Of a stretch of DNA of 64,000 nucleotides, positions 1-10,754 are shown in pieces. Source of the DNA: Nematopogon swammerdamellus. Taxonomy: Eukaryota; Arthropoda; Insecta; Lepidoptera; Adelidae. The translations under genes were made by a program, and so were the position numbers. Location: NCBI GenBank assembly GCA_946902875.1, contig OX336355.1, positions 15,843,347 through 15,907,346 on the forward strand. The letters are read 5' to 3'. The notes under the pieces are model-generated. The model ran no database searches and was not told the origin of the DNA. It saw nothing but the letters and a program-made list of their open reading frames with translations. Position 1 is the stretch's first letter; each line of letters begins with the position of its first letter.

Positions 1-36
1 GAGTTTGAAGAGAATCAGATTCATCAGATATACAAG
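1..36 (+). CDS. ASCC3: ASCC3 exon (3' part only)
   Basis: Twelve codons, EFEENQIHQIYK, end at an AAG|GTAC donor in phase 0. With the next exon they align to the run-up to the second Sec63 beta-sandwich, where human ASCC3 has a helical stretch followed by a conserved LP. The exon starts outside the window, so this short piece relies on phase and context. Confidence 0.7.
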
Positions 37-3000
37 GTACATAACGGCAAGCCTGTTTTCGCAATGGTGTAGATAGGCAGAGATATAGGATCTGCACAAA
101 TGTCATCGTACTGACACAGTACAGACGCTCAATTGCGGCTAGCAGGATACATACATACATACATATCACACACGCTGAATCCCGACAATCGGGGTAAGCA
201 GAGTAATCGGTGTTGTGCTGCAAGAACTCTGGTAAATTACACCACAACACCGACCACCACGTTTCGCAAAGTATTCGAACAAGATTAAATCGATCAAGCA
301 GCAAGTAAGGCACGAAGACCCACCTGCTGCATGACTCGGTGGAAGTACCGTGCCAAGGTGAGAGGTGGCGAGCCCGTCGCCCATTAGCACGACATCTTGT
401 CCTTATCCCTTAGTCGCCTTTTACGACATGCACGGGGAGAGATGCAGTGGGGCTATTCTTTTTAAGTACCGGCACCACACGGTACTATAGCAGAATAATC
501 CTAAAATGTGTGGAACCATAGATGGTTATATATTTTTATATGTTAGTACTAAGCATGTACTCGCATTAAATATTTCTTCATTAGATTAATGCAAAGCCGA
601 AAATTAAGAGAAAAAAATACGTCCCGACCAGGATTCGAACCTGGAACTCCGCTCCGGCAGCGCGTTACCAGTTCCGCCACCGGCAAGCCTTACGCACTCT
701 ATGTACTTGCGCGCGCTAACTACCTTCCGCCCGGTGGACCGCCGGCGGTCTAATTCAGTAGAAATTCAACAGCCGCGCAAAACATACCTACACGCTCGCC
801 CACGCTAATGCGCGCAGATGCAAAGCAATAATACACTTTACACTCGATTGTTTAGGTACATTTTCGCACGCAGCGATTGGCGACGTGAAACATTAGGCTA
901 TTAAAGCCGAAGTTATGGAACATTTTCTATGGAGTGATTTATCTGTTACTAAGTAACTATTATGTAATCTGTGCGACCGGGTCGATGACATATCTCTCTA
1001 AATTTTCGAACCGTTGCTTGCATGTTTTCTAGTAGGTATTATGCAATCTCCTGCGTTCAGTCAACTTGCACGAGTCCACATTGAATCCTATGCTGTTGTA
1101 ACTAAAGTCGTATACCTAACGGAAACGGGGGCTGCGAATGCAAAGAAACGACTACTGGATTGTTATCTTGTCCTTTGCCTAAACATGGTGGTCGGTGTTG
1201 TGCTGTAATTTACCAGAGTTGAGCAGCAGATTGCAGCACAACACCGATTTTTTTTTTATGGAATCTGACACGGTTTGCTACATCACCTACAACGTCCGTG
1301 ATGTCAGCCCATAACACCGGGTGAACTAGGTGCCATGTCAGTGCTTCCCCCTTTGATCGTGCCGGCTACACTGAACTGGTCGGAAAACAATTTATTACTC
1401 TGATTATTACAATTGATTACTCTGCTAACCCCGATTGTCGTAACTATTTTAACTGTCCCGCCTGCCCATTCTGTATTAGCTATTCTCGCAAAAATATCGG
1501 TAGCCTCATCCCTGTACTAGACGCATTGAGAAGCAAGTTGGATCGAGTAAGACGTATCATGAGAAATTGCTGAAGGACACCGCTTACCGACCACCGATGC
1601 AGCCACCCTTGTAGCCTTCACGGAGGACATAGCCTTGCTAGGGTAGCTGGAGAAGACCAAGAGGGACTAGTAGTAGTAGCAGGCCGTAAACCAACCCCTA
1701 AATCAAAAACATCTGGCATAGTAAAAGGCTACAGCGCTAACAAGAAATTCGAGGGAAAGAAAAATATATACTAATGAAGGGTTATTTTCCCTTTGCCCTC
1801 AGGCGATATGCGATCTTCCCACCTTGAACATAAGACTGAGTGTCCACGGGCTATGGTTCGACGCCGATTGCGACCAGGACAGACCCGTGAAGCTGCCTCA
1901 ATCCAGAGATGACTGGCTGCCGGTGCACGCAGATCAGGTAATTGAATGTCGAACGATATGCACGCTTATTACACTTTTCTGAAGTTTCACACACTTATCA
2001 ATGCATCTCCAACATGCTATAATCTTTGCCTTCACCTTCCACAATAGAACAATCCCTTTAAAAGACATGAGTAACAAAACAAAATCGCGCTCTGTAATTA
2101 GATCGGCGCTAGCGGCCAAGGCCGCGGTAACATCGCGTTCAGGCACGTCCGCCATGTTCGGTGGCGCGGTCGAGATTAAGAAACCGATTGTCAATTGCCG
2201 TCAATGTACGGCACTTCAATCGAAATCTTCCATCAATTGTCTTCAATCATGTAGAGTAGCGATTGGCAATCGCTTCAATCGGCTTTGTAAATTATCAATC
2301 GCAATTGTTAATCACATAGAATTGACAATCTCAATTCATCGTCTCCGAGACCCCTAACGGTTTTTAATGTGAAATAGAAGGGAGAGCTTCTTGCTTCTAG
2401 AATATTGTAACCAACTATAGCGATGGGTCAAGAAATGGATAGTATACATACTGTGTCTCAGTCTATTTTCAAGAGGTGTTTTGTTTCGATTCTCATCTTC
2501 TTTAGTAAACATACACAATGTTCTTATGTCTATTGTCTATCGCCTTCCAGGAGTACACACTAGTGGTACAGATGAGCCGTCGCGGCGGCAACCCCAACAC
2601 GGTGCACTGCCCGCTGTTCCCGCGCGGCAAGAACGAGGGCTGGTTCCTCACGCTCGGCTCGCTGGAGACTCAGGAGTTGCTGGCGCTGAAGAGGATCTCC
2701 GTCCGCGGAAGCAACACCTCGCAGCAGATCAACTTTAACACTCCGCTGCGGAGCGGTGAGTATTTAGATCCCTTATTTTTTCTATTAAAAGCGCGACATG
2801 TGGCGCAAAGCCACCAAGCATTTGGTCGTATGCGGAGGTTGCGAATGCCATATTGAACCTTGAAGGTTCAATATGGAACCGTGCAAGTTTACTCTTCGCA
2901 AAAATTATGTGACACATCATGCATGAAGGTGCAATGAGATCGAAAATTTGGAGATAATACGTCACGGCCCGGTTGCGTAGTTGGTTATCGCGTTGGCAGC

Positions 3001-4032
3001 TCAAGCCAGAGACCCAGGTTCGAATCCTGGTCGGGATGTATTTTTTTTTCCAATAATTTTCGATTTGCATTTTTCTAATTAAAATTTTATACACTGTCCT
3101 CTACACTCTACCAATGAACCACCAAGCCTCATAGGTGACAGGCTAATATCCGATTCAGTTAACAGACAGGCCTTGAATTGAACACGAGTTTGAAAAGGGA
3201 GTTAGCTTAACAAACCCGTGCGCGTTTCGAGGCAGTACTGCCTCCTATTGAACGCTTCGTCGTCGTTGAATATCAGTCCATTAAACCATAGATACATTCG
3301 AAAAATTCAACCCATGACAACGGAGGGGTATAGAATCAAAGGTAGCTCTTTACAACTTCTTGGCGAAACGACATATGAATGCACAATTTTTCTTCATACA
3401 ATTGGCTATTGAATTGTCATAAAAAACTGCTTCAAAAGCAACTCTTTCCATTAAAAACATAGTTCAGAAATTAACAGTAACAATCAAAAACAGTACTATC
3501 CATACGTTTAGTTTCAAAACTAGCACTAAGCAAAACTGTCCAATAGGATAGCTCCATTAATCCTAACGAAGTAACGGGCCATTTAGAATAAACTGGATCT
3601 GAATAAAAAAAATTTTTGGTTTACCAAAAATTTGCAAAAGTTGATAGAGCTGTCTTTGATTCTATACCCCTCCATCATTCGTCATCATCATTTGACACAT
3701 TAAACTTGTATATATTTTAAAATCTTGTTATCGGATGATGACTTATAAATGTCGAAATATTATGTAAAATATGTGTATAACCTATATTGTACATAATAAA
3801 TTAAAAAATTTATTATGTACAATCTAGGTTTGTACAAGTACAATGTGCAATCAATTATTGACATAGCAATTTTCGCACAGGTCGAATAATCTACACGCTC
3901 TACATAATGAGTGACAGCTACCTCGGACTAGACCAACAGTATGATCTGCAGTTCGAACTACTGGAGCCCCTTCCAAACGACGAGGACTATGACATACGTT
4001 TCACCACTGCCGAGAAGAATAATTTATCATAA
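1..4032 (+). CDS. ASCC3: ASCC3-type helicase, C-terminal end (partial gene, 4 exons)
   Basis: This is the 3' end of the gene for activating signal cointegrator 1 complex subunit 3, a large Ski2-like DNA/RNA helicase. In other animals it works in the ASCC complex in alkylation-damage repair and in disassembling collided ribosomes. Exons join at 1-36, 1803-1937, 2551-2755 and 3881-4032. All junctions are GT-AG and phases match (0, 0, 1), giving 175 residues ending in TAA. These form the end of the second Sec63 domain. Recognisable family features are HADQEY across the exon 2/3 join, FPRGKNEGWFLTLG, ELLALKRIS, and SDSYLGLDQQYD near the end. The helicase cassettes lie upstream of the window. The related Brr2 helicase has a similar domain, but EGWFLTLG and LGLDQQYD fit ASCC3 better. 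The introns hold SINE, LINE and inverted-repeat insertions, none of which break an exon. Confidence 0.88.
150..484 (-). repeat. Family C retroelement, near full length
   Basis: Read on the minus strand it starts GTGTGGTGCCGGTACTTAAA and ends in an (ATGT)n tail. It matches copies at 29607, 30471, 40127, 45278 and 50687. It lies in an ASCC3 intron, antisense to the gene. No coding capacity. Confidence 0.8.
596..690 (-). repeat. Family H tRNA-headed SINE
   Basis: On the minus strand a tRNA-like head ends in the Pol III B box GGTTCGAATCC and the T-arm pair CCAGG/CCTGG. It is followed by TCGGGACGTATTTTTTTCTC, a T-rich stretch and TTTTCGGC. The tail recurs at 52378. I rejected a functional tRNA gene because the acceptor stem does not close and relatives carry the same downstream tail. 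Confidence 0.65.
692..974 (+). repeat. Family E dispersed repeat, copy 1
   Basis: About 285 bp closely matching 43033-43320 in the same orientation, from ACGCACTCTATGTACTTG to TAATCTGTGC. GC-rich at its start, AT-rich at its end. There is no ORF of note and no terminal inverted repeat that I can see. Class unknown. Confidence 0.7.
1188..1446 (+). repeat. Family C fragment interrupted by a family S SINE tail
   Basis: 1188-1248 matches the GGTCGGTGTTGTGCTGTAAT part of family C, and 1391-1446 resumes with its CCCCGATTGTCG end. Between them (about 1249-1390) lies a minus-strand family S tail, with a run of T, the ACCTACAACGTCCGTGATG block and GGCTACACTGAACTGG. The S insertion is therefore the younger event. 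Confidence 0.65.
1545..1716 (+). repeat. Retroelement tail related to the element at 5684
   Basis: Contains GGAGGACATAGCC, GGGTAGCTGGAGAAG and CAGGCCGTAAACCAACCCC. It parallels the alternative 3' module seen behind a family C head at 5760-5917. Diverged. Confidence 0.45.
1803..1937 (+). CDS. ASCC3: ASCC3 internal exon
   Basis: Forty-five codons in phase 0. The exon follows a pyrimidine-rich TTTGCCCTCAG acceptor and ends CAG|GTAATT. The peptide starts AICDLPTLNIRLSVHG and ends WLPVHADQ; the next exon begins EYTL, which restores the family's HADQEY motif. Confidence 0.85.
2551..2755 (+). CDS. ASCC3: ASCC3 internal exon
   Basis: 68 codons plus one base, after acceptor CGCCTTCCAG and ending AGCG|GTGAGT. 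It encodes the core of the Sec63 beta-sandwich (FPRGKNEGWFLTLG, then ELLALKRIS). It is much more GC-rich than the flanking introns, as expected for a conserved exon. Confidence 0.9.
2779..2862 (-). repeat. Family D LINE 3' fragment
   Basis: AAAAGCGCGACATGTGGCGC, then a GGTCGTATGCGG block and GCGAATGCCAT, as at 16895 and 39700. This is the antisense view of the 3' end of a non-LTR element, lying in the last ASCC3 intron. Confidence 0.6.
2953..3075 (+). repeat. Family H tRNA-headed SINE
   Basis: A tRNA-like head with A-box region GCGTAGTTGGTTATCGCG, an anticodon-arm-like stem, and a perfect T arm CCAGG-TTCGAAT-CCTGG. It continues into TCGGGATGTATTTTTTTTTCC and an AATTTTCG tail. The acceptor stem is poor, so I read it as a SINE rather than a tRNA gene. 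Confidence 0.6.
3322..3673. mobile_element. MITE-like inverted-repeat element in ASCC3 intron
   Basis: Arms 3322-3358 and 3638-3673 are near-perfect inverted repeats beginning GGAGGGGTATAGAATCAAAG, enclosing about 280 bp without coding sequence. I could not find a convincing target duplication, so superfamily is open. Confidence 0.65.
3881..4032 (+). CDS. ASCC3: ASCC3 terminal exon
   Basis: The exon begins after TTTCGCACAG with the two bases that complete the split glycine codon. It encodes IIYTLYIMSDSYLGLDQQYD and a short acidic tail ending NNLS before TAA at 4030-4032. Position and motif match the last conserved strand of ASCC3. The tail after the motif is of usual length, so the protein end looks intact. 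Confidence 0.9.
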
Positions 4033-4053
4033 GGGAAATTATATTATTGTTGG

Positions 4054-4059
4054 AATAAA
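4054..4059 (+). terminator. polyadenylation signal of ASCC3
   Basis: An exact AATAAA lies 21 bases after the TAA of the ASCC3-type gene, which implies a very short 3' UTR. Confidence 0.7.
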
Positions 4060-5110
4060 TATGATTATTTACCGAACTGTTCTTATTTATTCTACCCAGT
4101 AATAATGAATTCTGAATTCTCGAATCTGTTTACCCTACTCATAAAACACAGTGATATGACGGTTCGTCCACAGCCGTTACTGTCCACTGGCTGTATGGGT
4201 AGCTCACGGCCACAGCCGTAGCGTTGTACTATTAAGATCTATAAGTGTGTGAGGGGTGCGGGGAATCATTCTAGATGTGTTTCCTATGACACTAATTAAA
4301 AGTGAGTGAGTGCAAAAGACACAATATCACGTGACTCCATACTCCATAGTAATCTACAAATTCGCTCGCCCCTCGCCGGTTCGTCAGTTTTAGCTTGCTT
4401 AAGTTCACCTGTCACAGACGTGGCGTCATACCGTATTCGAAAAAGTACCGCCTCTCGACGGAGTGTCCGTGAACTGTAATAATGAGATTAAAAATTACAA
4501 ATGCATCATGTGTTTCATGACACGTGTAAACAAGATTGATAGAGGGTACGGGGTACAACAAATTTGTAGTAAGAGTCAAGGGGTAGGCTGGCTCAAAAAG
4601 GTTGACAACCGCTGATCTATATGATAAAAAGCTGAGAAAGGCACGTTCAAAATAAACCACATTGTTCTATTTTAAAATTTTAATGACTTATTTACAAAAC
4701 TCTTATAATAATTTTATTGGCATATTAACATAGTGAGAAAGTGACTCAGGTCTCATGTAATACCTCATATTAAAATATCGTATGTAGGTAATGCAAATTT
4801 AAATGCGTGAAATGTCTAGAAAAATAGTTTGGTCAACCGTGCTGTCGGATTAGATAATTAGATACTTAAAATGCTTAAAGCTTAGTCCAAGTAGTGTCAA
4901 ACAAGTACTAGTGTTATCGAAGAATATCTACAAATGGAGAGTGTAGGTAGACATACTCAGTGGAGAATATTATATCACAAAACCTAAATAACAAGTCAAG
5001 CTCACACTAGACATTACAATCGACTTGTAAAAGCAGCCTCATGTTTCATTAATAAGCAGGGATCGGAATAGGTAGAATATAAACAGCGAGTATGTTGACG
5101 AAACATTCAT
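4060..5110. other. Intergenic stretch after ASCC3
   Basis: AT-rich DNA with no gene I can support. A local CCACAGCCGT direct repeat occurs near 4172 and 4212. Short reading frames here lack family resemblance. Confidence 0.5.
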
Positions 5111-6520
5111 TCGGGAATTATTAAAAATTTCCAAGGAATTTCGGGATTTGAAAAATCCCTTGGAAAATGCTGTCGTCGACCTAGGGTCAATGTCTGAGCT
5201 GACTAAAATGCGAAAAATCTGTTAATACTAAGATATGTTGGCAAATACTGAGGAACTTTACTTATTCTGTGCCCTGAACATAGTCACGAGAGGTCATGTG
5301 ACGCGCACAAATGCATCCTATTTGGTCAAAGGATTCTAGCTATTCGAGAGCAAAGATGGCGCCATCACCATGTAAGTGTACACACCTGTTTTAGTAAGGA
5401 TTTGTTTTTCCAGTTCTTAGATTTAATCCATCATTATTAGTTTCATATAAATACCCAGTATTTGTGCTCTAAAGTGTCAGATGCGGTTTTTATGGCGATG
5501 GTTACATTTTGGAACACGAAAGTCAGTAAGTTCTTAAAGCTGACCAACGTGGTCAGCCTTCGGTACAATGTCGTAAATGTTATACTGCAGTTTTTTCAAC
5601 TTGTAATGTTGCTAAATATGAATGCCTTCAACATTTTGTTTTCCCAATCTTCTATGTGTTGGTTTTCCAAAGTTAAGCTCTGTTCTGTGTGGGGTCGGTA
5701 CTTAATAAGAATAGTCCCACTGCATCTCTCCCTGTGCATGTCGTAAAAGACGACTAAGGGATAAGCGGCCTGCAGACACCCCGGTCGACTTGTGGCTTTC
5801 ATGGAAGACATAGGGTGGCTGGGGTAGCTGGAGACTGCGGGGTTCTGCACGAAGGTCCCCAACCAAGCGGGATTAGTTTGCAGGCCTAGAGCCAACCCCA
5901 AACCAAAACAACAACAACAACGTGGTCAGCCTTCGGTACAATGTCATGGTTAATGTTATGGTTAATACTTGTTTTATAACCGTAGTGGTTACGTAAGCCT
6001 ATTGGTCATACAGTTTTCAATAAAAATTAATAAAAATAATGTTCATTTTATTTTTTCCAATGCATTTTCCTACTTTATTATGGACAAAATGTTGTAAGCA
6101 ATCCAGACTAATTTCCAATTGTGTTAAGTAACACCCTTTTTAAACGGTTTTATTTAGCTTGACCCCGTATATTTATTTTTCTTTAGATCCTTATTTTCAG
6201 AAAATTAACAGTGTAAATTAATTTGTAATGTGAGTTCTAAAGTCACAAGTAAACATGCAGGAATAGTTTTTTTTCTTTCATATTATTGAATGTTTAGTAC
6301 CAGAAAATTTATGGTAAACTTTCAAATTGCAACTGTGCGCAAGGGCGACGCTGTAATGTATGAATAACTTTTCAAAAGGTCAAAAATTATTTTGAAAAAA
6401 AAAAATATACATATTGGTATGGAAGTGATTTGTATTACCCATTGTCAATTAAATGAAATAATATATGGATACCTTATTTTTCAAATCCCGAATTATCCGG
6501 GAATTTTTCAGAATTCCCGA
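5111..6520. mobile_element. 1.4-kb non-autonomous DNA transposon with about 45-bp TIRs
   Basis: The left end (5111-5156) and the reverse complement of the right end (6476-6520) align over about 45 bp: CGGGAATT, AAAAATT, then TTCGGGATTTGAAAAAT. No transposase is recognisable inside. A family C-headed retroelement lies within it. Ends of CCCGAAATTCCCGG type suggest hAT, but no target duplication was resolved. Confidence 0.55.
5573..5917 (+). repeat. Retroelement with family C head and alternative tail, flanked by 28-bp direct repeats
   Basis: From about 5684 it has the family C head (GTGTGGGGTCGGTACTTAAT). At about 5762 it switches to a different 3' module (GCCTGCAGACACC, then GCCAACCCC) ending in an (AAC)n tail. 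A 28-bp sequence at 5545-5572 recurs exactly at 5918-5945, immediately after the tail. This looks like a long target-site duplication from retrotransposition. Confidence 0.6.
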
Positions 6521-7882
6521 AAGAGGTGGTTTTAAACACTCCATGGTATGTCTCGCCAACATTAGCTATTTATAATCTATCTATTCAGATTCCAGTTAAT
6601 AAGCTACAAAGGATTCAAAGGATTGAATAGACATGTACTCGTCCAGCCGGTGCAAAACTATAAAACATGAAGAATCTAGGGCTCCCAAGATCGACGCTAA
6701 GCTCATATATGGAGAGAGCTTCGAAAACGTCACTGGAAGCATCCTACAGAATATGGATAGGTAGAGAGAGGGAGGTCGAGAGCGGGACTGGTGGTTTCCC
6801 CGCGTCCTAGTCAACGCAGACTAGCTGACGAGGGCTTGAAGCGAGCCGAAACGTGAAGCATGCGCGGGAAATTTAGAGTGGCCACTCGCTAGTCCCGACC
6901 TCGATTAATACCCTCCTCTACTGCCGATGGGCCCGGATATGTTCGGTGAAGCCATCGTAAGCTTAGATCCACACCTTCCTCCTATACACAAACTATCAAT
7001 TTACTGTTGTCACGTGTTTTCGGAGTGCCGCGGCTCAGCCTCGACCTCGAGTGCCGACCTTGACATAAACTCTCAATGAACTCTTGAACTCTTGCACCTT
7101 ATAGGCAAGGAACCTACAAAACAATTTTAAACATGTAGAGTTTACTTTTTTAGACATACAGATATTAAAAAAAAACAAAATTTGAAAAAAATAAACTACT
7201 TGAGTTTTTTTCCTTAATTTGGGGCTCAAGCGATTCCAATGGAAGCAAGCTGGTGTAAAAAGAATTGTGGCTCACGCGGGCCCTCTGAACGTTACCGGTT
7301 ATAAATTATAATATGACAATGTAGCAGTCTAACCTTTGAATACTTTGGTAAGCTAGCAAAATCAAGGTTAGGTTAGGTGACTGACGTACCTAGGCACCTG
7401 GCGAAAATCATAATACCTATAACTAAACCCGCCATATTGAAATGTCATTTCCGCTCAGTTTGTGAGGATCTATCGAGTCTCGGCGTTGGCAGTAATGAGC
7501 CTGGAAGCTAAAAATACCAATTGCCAAGGAGACTACAGACCGTTCACAGTTATTTAACCTCTAAATTTGGCTAAGCTGAGGTCTGTGTTGCCATAATCGG
7601 TTTGTGACAGCAAGAGATACCAACCTAGCGGGAGATACAATGTCATATGTCAGGGGTAAAATAATTGTACGGTCTGTAGTGGACAAGCAACTGTCACCCA
7701 TACCACATTAAAAAAACATATGTCTTCAGTGGGTGAGCAAGATTCACACCCCAAACCCACCACTAGCGCTACCCCTGGGTGCCTAGACGTCGGTCTGAAC
7801 ATAATTATATTATGCAAAATGTCCAGTCTTTGGTTAGCGTCACTCAAACAATATCGCATATTGTAGGTGAGCCGGCATTATG
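6521..7882. other. Intergenic stretch before ALG2
   Basis: No gene supported. 6570-6950 is unusually GC-rich for this window and may be old LINE sequence, but I could not place it. The stretch from 7290 to 7882 is the 3' flank of ALG2; no AATAAA was found close to the ALG2 stop. Confidence 0.45.
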
Positions 7883-9148
7883 CTATTTCTCCTTCTTCTG
7901 CTGATATTCCACCGCTCTCGCCTCCGAGATGATCTGCCTTTCCCTCGTGAGGATTCCGTCCAGCTGCTCCGTAAACGCTTCAAACGAAAAACGCGTTTCG
8001 AATCTCTTCTTTCCCGCTTCGCCCATCCTTTCGCCGAGCTCCGGATTCACAATAAGTTTCTTCATCGCCCCGGCGAACACTTCGCTATTCGGTTGCACGA
8101 GAAAGCCCGTGACATCGTTGACTATGGTCTCCGTCGGACCGCCGCTGTTGACCGCTATCACCGGCTTCGCAAAGTACATCGCTTCCAATGGAACGATTCC
8201 AAAGTGTTCATTTGAAGGTGTGTACACGAGCGCCCTGCAGTTGTAAAGAAGGGATAATTTTTCAGCGTCAGATGGAGACTTTAAGAATGTAACTTTATCT
8301 TCAACGTCCAGCTCGGCCGCAAGATCAGTCAGCTCGATGTAATGCTCCATATTCTCAAGATTGATCGGATCGAAACCGCCCGCCATAATCAAGTGAACTC
8401 GACTCCACTCTTTCTCTCCGACGACGTGCCTCAAGTGTTCCATAGCTTGCAAGGCCAGCTTGAGATTCTTTTTCCTCTCGTACCTGTTTATGGAGAGAAA
8501 CACAAACTTGTCGTTTCCAACCGGTACAATCTCCTTTAGCGGCTTCGGTGTCGTGCTACTGAAGAACTCAGTGTTGATAGACGGATAGCAAATATCCGGG
8601 ATGTCCTTGATCTTCTGGAACGCCTCCTTATACACTCTCGCAGTGTATTTACTGTTCACCAGCACCTTGTCGGCTCGCGCCGTGGTCAGTTCCTCGAGCC
8701 AGTTGAGGGGCGCCCGATAGATCCTTTTTAGGAATCCCCCCTGCGAAGTCAGCAGCTTGTCCGGATGGTGGCAGTAGAAGATAACTCTAAACGGCCCCCG
8801 TGCCATTTTCAAAAATGGAATGCAGAGCGAAATCAAGTCGCAGAATATGAGCGTCGGCTCCTCGACCGGTATGATGTTCCAAGATAGGTAAATCGCGGCG
8901 TAAACCATCCGTGCGTACGCGAAGACCGCTTGGAATCGGCCGAAGACGGAGCGCGGAATCCAGTCGCCCACAACTGTGACGGGGAAGGTGCCGTCGCGAG
9001 TCTCGGGAAAGCTGTGCGACGGATCGTGGTGGTTGGTGTACAAGGAGACTTCGTGTCCGCATTTCTTGAACGCGAGCGCCGCGTCCAGCACGAGCCGCTC
9101 CGCTCCGCCTATCCCGAGATCCGGATGTAGGAAGATTATTTTCACCAT
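7883..9148 (-). CDS. ALG2: ALG2 alpha-1,3/1,6-mannosyltransferase
   Basis: A complete 421-residue GT4 glycosyltransferase. In the family, ALG2 adds the second and third mannoses (alpha-1,3 and alpha-1,6) to Man1GlcNAc2-PP-dolichol on the cytosolic face of the ER during N-glycan precursor assembly. Visible features: the N-terminal HPDLGIGGAERLVL nucleotide-sugar loop (residues 8-21); a hydrophobic patch at 81-96 suited to ER membrane contact; FYCHHPD (124-130); SINRYERKKN (219-228); and the GT4 EX7E motif in SNEHFGIVPLE with E314 and E322. Then comes VNSGGPTET. Length matches animal ALG2 (about 415-425). The start at 9148 puts the family's conserved IFLHPDLG four residues in. The coding region has no intron. 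It is markedly more GC-rich than flanking DNA and has no frame damage. Confidence 0.95.
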   Translation of the reverse strand: MVKIIFLHPDLGIGGAERLVLDAALAFKKCGHEVSLYTNHHDPSHSFPETRDGTFPVTVVGDWIPRSVFGRFQAVFAYARMVYAAIYLSWNIIPVEEPTLIFCDLISLCIPFLKMARGPFRVIFYCHHPDKLLTSQGGFLKRIYRAPLNWLEELTTARADKVLVNSKYTARVYKEAFQKIKDIPDICYPSINTEFFSSTTPKPLKEIVPVGNDKFVFLSINRYERKKNLKLALQAMEHLRHVVGEKEWSRVHLIMAGGFDPINLENMEHYIELTDLAAELDVEDKVTFLKSPSDAEKLSLLYNCRALVYTPSNEHFGIVPLEAMYFAKPVIAVNSGGPTETIVNDVTGFLVQPNSEVFAGAMKKLIVNPELGERMGEAGKKRFETRFSFEAFTEQLDGILTRERQIISEARAVEYQQKKEK

Positions 9149-9511
9149 GGTGCTGATATTTTTGCACTAATAGTCACTGCACTCATGCACTGAACTGGAC
9201 AGTCTATTCAAAATTCAGTAGAAAGCTTGCTCGAGTTGAAAACACACTACACCACGGCGAGCGCAAAATTTTCTTTCTCTGTGGCAAAAATGACGAAAAC
9301 GAAACGAAATAATATATCACGTTCACGTTTGCTTGCATAAAATTTGCAATCCAATGCGTTGCGTGCGTGCGTTCAATCAATCACTACCCAATTGTCGCAC
9401 TGAAAACTGTCACTAGATCAGCCTCATTCTTAACAATAATAAAGGACAGAGACAGATCTATAGCGTTGAATGCGCTAAAATATTGGTGACGCAGTTGACG
9501 TTCGTATTGAC
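9149..9511. other. ALG2 upstream region
   Basis: The presumed promoter and 5' UTR of ALG2. No TATA box at a useful distance is evident. Confidence 0.4.
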
Positions 9512-9772
9512 TTTTGCCGGTCCGCCACCTGAAAGACGTACGGGCTCCTGCGGCTCCTTTCGGCTCGAAGGAATGTGTAGTATGTATGAGTGATGTGGTT
9601 TAAAAAAAATAACCAGGGTTAATATAAAGAAGATGCGTCGCTACCTAATGTTGAGGCGGTGCATGTCGTTTTTGTTACGTTTCGTTTCGAGCCGAATCTA
9701 CCCGAGCCGTGTTTCCGAAAGGAGCCGCAGGAGCCGCCAGAGCTCCCAGGTGTCAAACCCGACTTTTGCTTC
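9512..9772. mobile_element. Inverted-repeat element upstream of ALG2
   Basis: GGCTCCTGCGGCTCCTTTCG near 9543 is mirrored by CGAAAGGAGCCGCAGGAGCC near 9717, inside a wider diverged inverted repeat. Interior 9592-9680 is homologous to the core of the MITE at 41042 (AACCAGGGTTAAT, GATGCGTCGC, GTTGAGGCGG), so the two are related or share a captured segment. Confidence 0.55.
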
Positions 9773-9834
9773 GTTCATACATAATGCGGTTCTAGCCGTC
9801 AATCAAGGCTTTATTTGATAAAAAGCAATGCAAA

Positions 9835-10198
9835 CAGCGTTGCCAGACCCTCCGCATTTCCGCATTTTCATCCGCATTTCTAAAATATATCCGCAATCCG
9901 CTTTAACCTAACGGGGATCCGCATTCCACTTTCTGTGGAATTTGTCCAAAATATTTAAAAATTATTTAAAAGTTCATTAAGTCGAGCGGGACTGAACTGA
10001 TTGACTGACTGACTGACTTTCACTCCAAAAGCGTAAGGAAGGTCTGGCAATAATTCGCCACAACCAATAATTCGCTAATACACCATTTAATTAATATGAA
10101 AATTTGAAGTAAAAAATAGCAAATCCGCTTTTTTTGCCAAAAATCCGCATTCTGCAGATGCTAAATCCGCAAACCCCAAATATCATCTGGCAACACTG
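9835..10198. mobile_element. hAT-type MITE, 8-bp TSD AATGCAAA
   Basis: TIRs CAGCGTTGCCAGA and (reverse complement of the right end) CAGTGTTGCCAGATG enclose 364 bp rich in ATCCGCA repeats. AATGCAAA is duplicated exactly at 9827-9834 and 10199-10206. CAGNGTTG-type ends with an 8-bp duplication are typical of the hAT superfamily. Confidence 0.85.
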
Positions 10199-10206
10199 AA
10201 TGCAAA

Positions 10207-10754
10207 TGCAATAGATCTATCTCTGTAAATAGAGTTGTCTATGTCTAAGATCTTTTTTTTTTTGGCGTCTCGCATCAGCTAACAGCCAACAATTTATAAA
10301 AACAAGAAAGAAATGAAAAAAATCTACCTACTGCAGCGATAACAAAATGATCAACTCTTGATTTCTAATAGGTAATAATTGTCATGCATTCGCAACCAAC
10401 GCGTATGCACGAGTGCACGACCGAATGTCTATGGGCGTCGCTAGACACCTTGGTGGCACGATGCCACATGTCGAGCTTTCTATATATAGCATAAAAAAAA
10501 GGAAATAATGTTTCGAAATAAATATTATAATATAAAAAAAAAAAAAAAAAAGGATATTTTAAAAATAATTTTATACTTACTATGAAACAATATTATAAAT
10601 ATGAATGAGTTTATTTATACAATGTTTATAACGAAGGAATTTCTCCAACACAAGTTACTCCTGCATGCGAGATTCCTTATCTGTTGTGATGAAATAAAAA
10701 ACAGATGTTTAAATTTTTTGTTTTCGAAATTATTTACTTACAAAATTGATTTCT
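10207..10754. other. AT-rich intergenic stretch with family D fragment
   Basis: 10387-10491 is a sense-strand family D tail (ACGACCGAATGTC, GGGCGTCG, GACACC, TTTCTATA) ending in A-rich sequence, so a 5'-truncated LINE insertion. A run of A lies at 10534-10550. Nothing else supported. Confidence 0.5.

Noticed and set aside
2953..3075. tRNA gene
   Set aside because: The T arm and B box are perfect, but the acceptor stem does not pair and the tail matches other repeat copies, so it is a SINE head.
8787..9167. Arginine-rich frame on the minus strand
   Set aside because: It is an out-of-frame shadow of the GC-rich ALG2 coding sequence.
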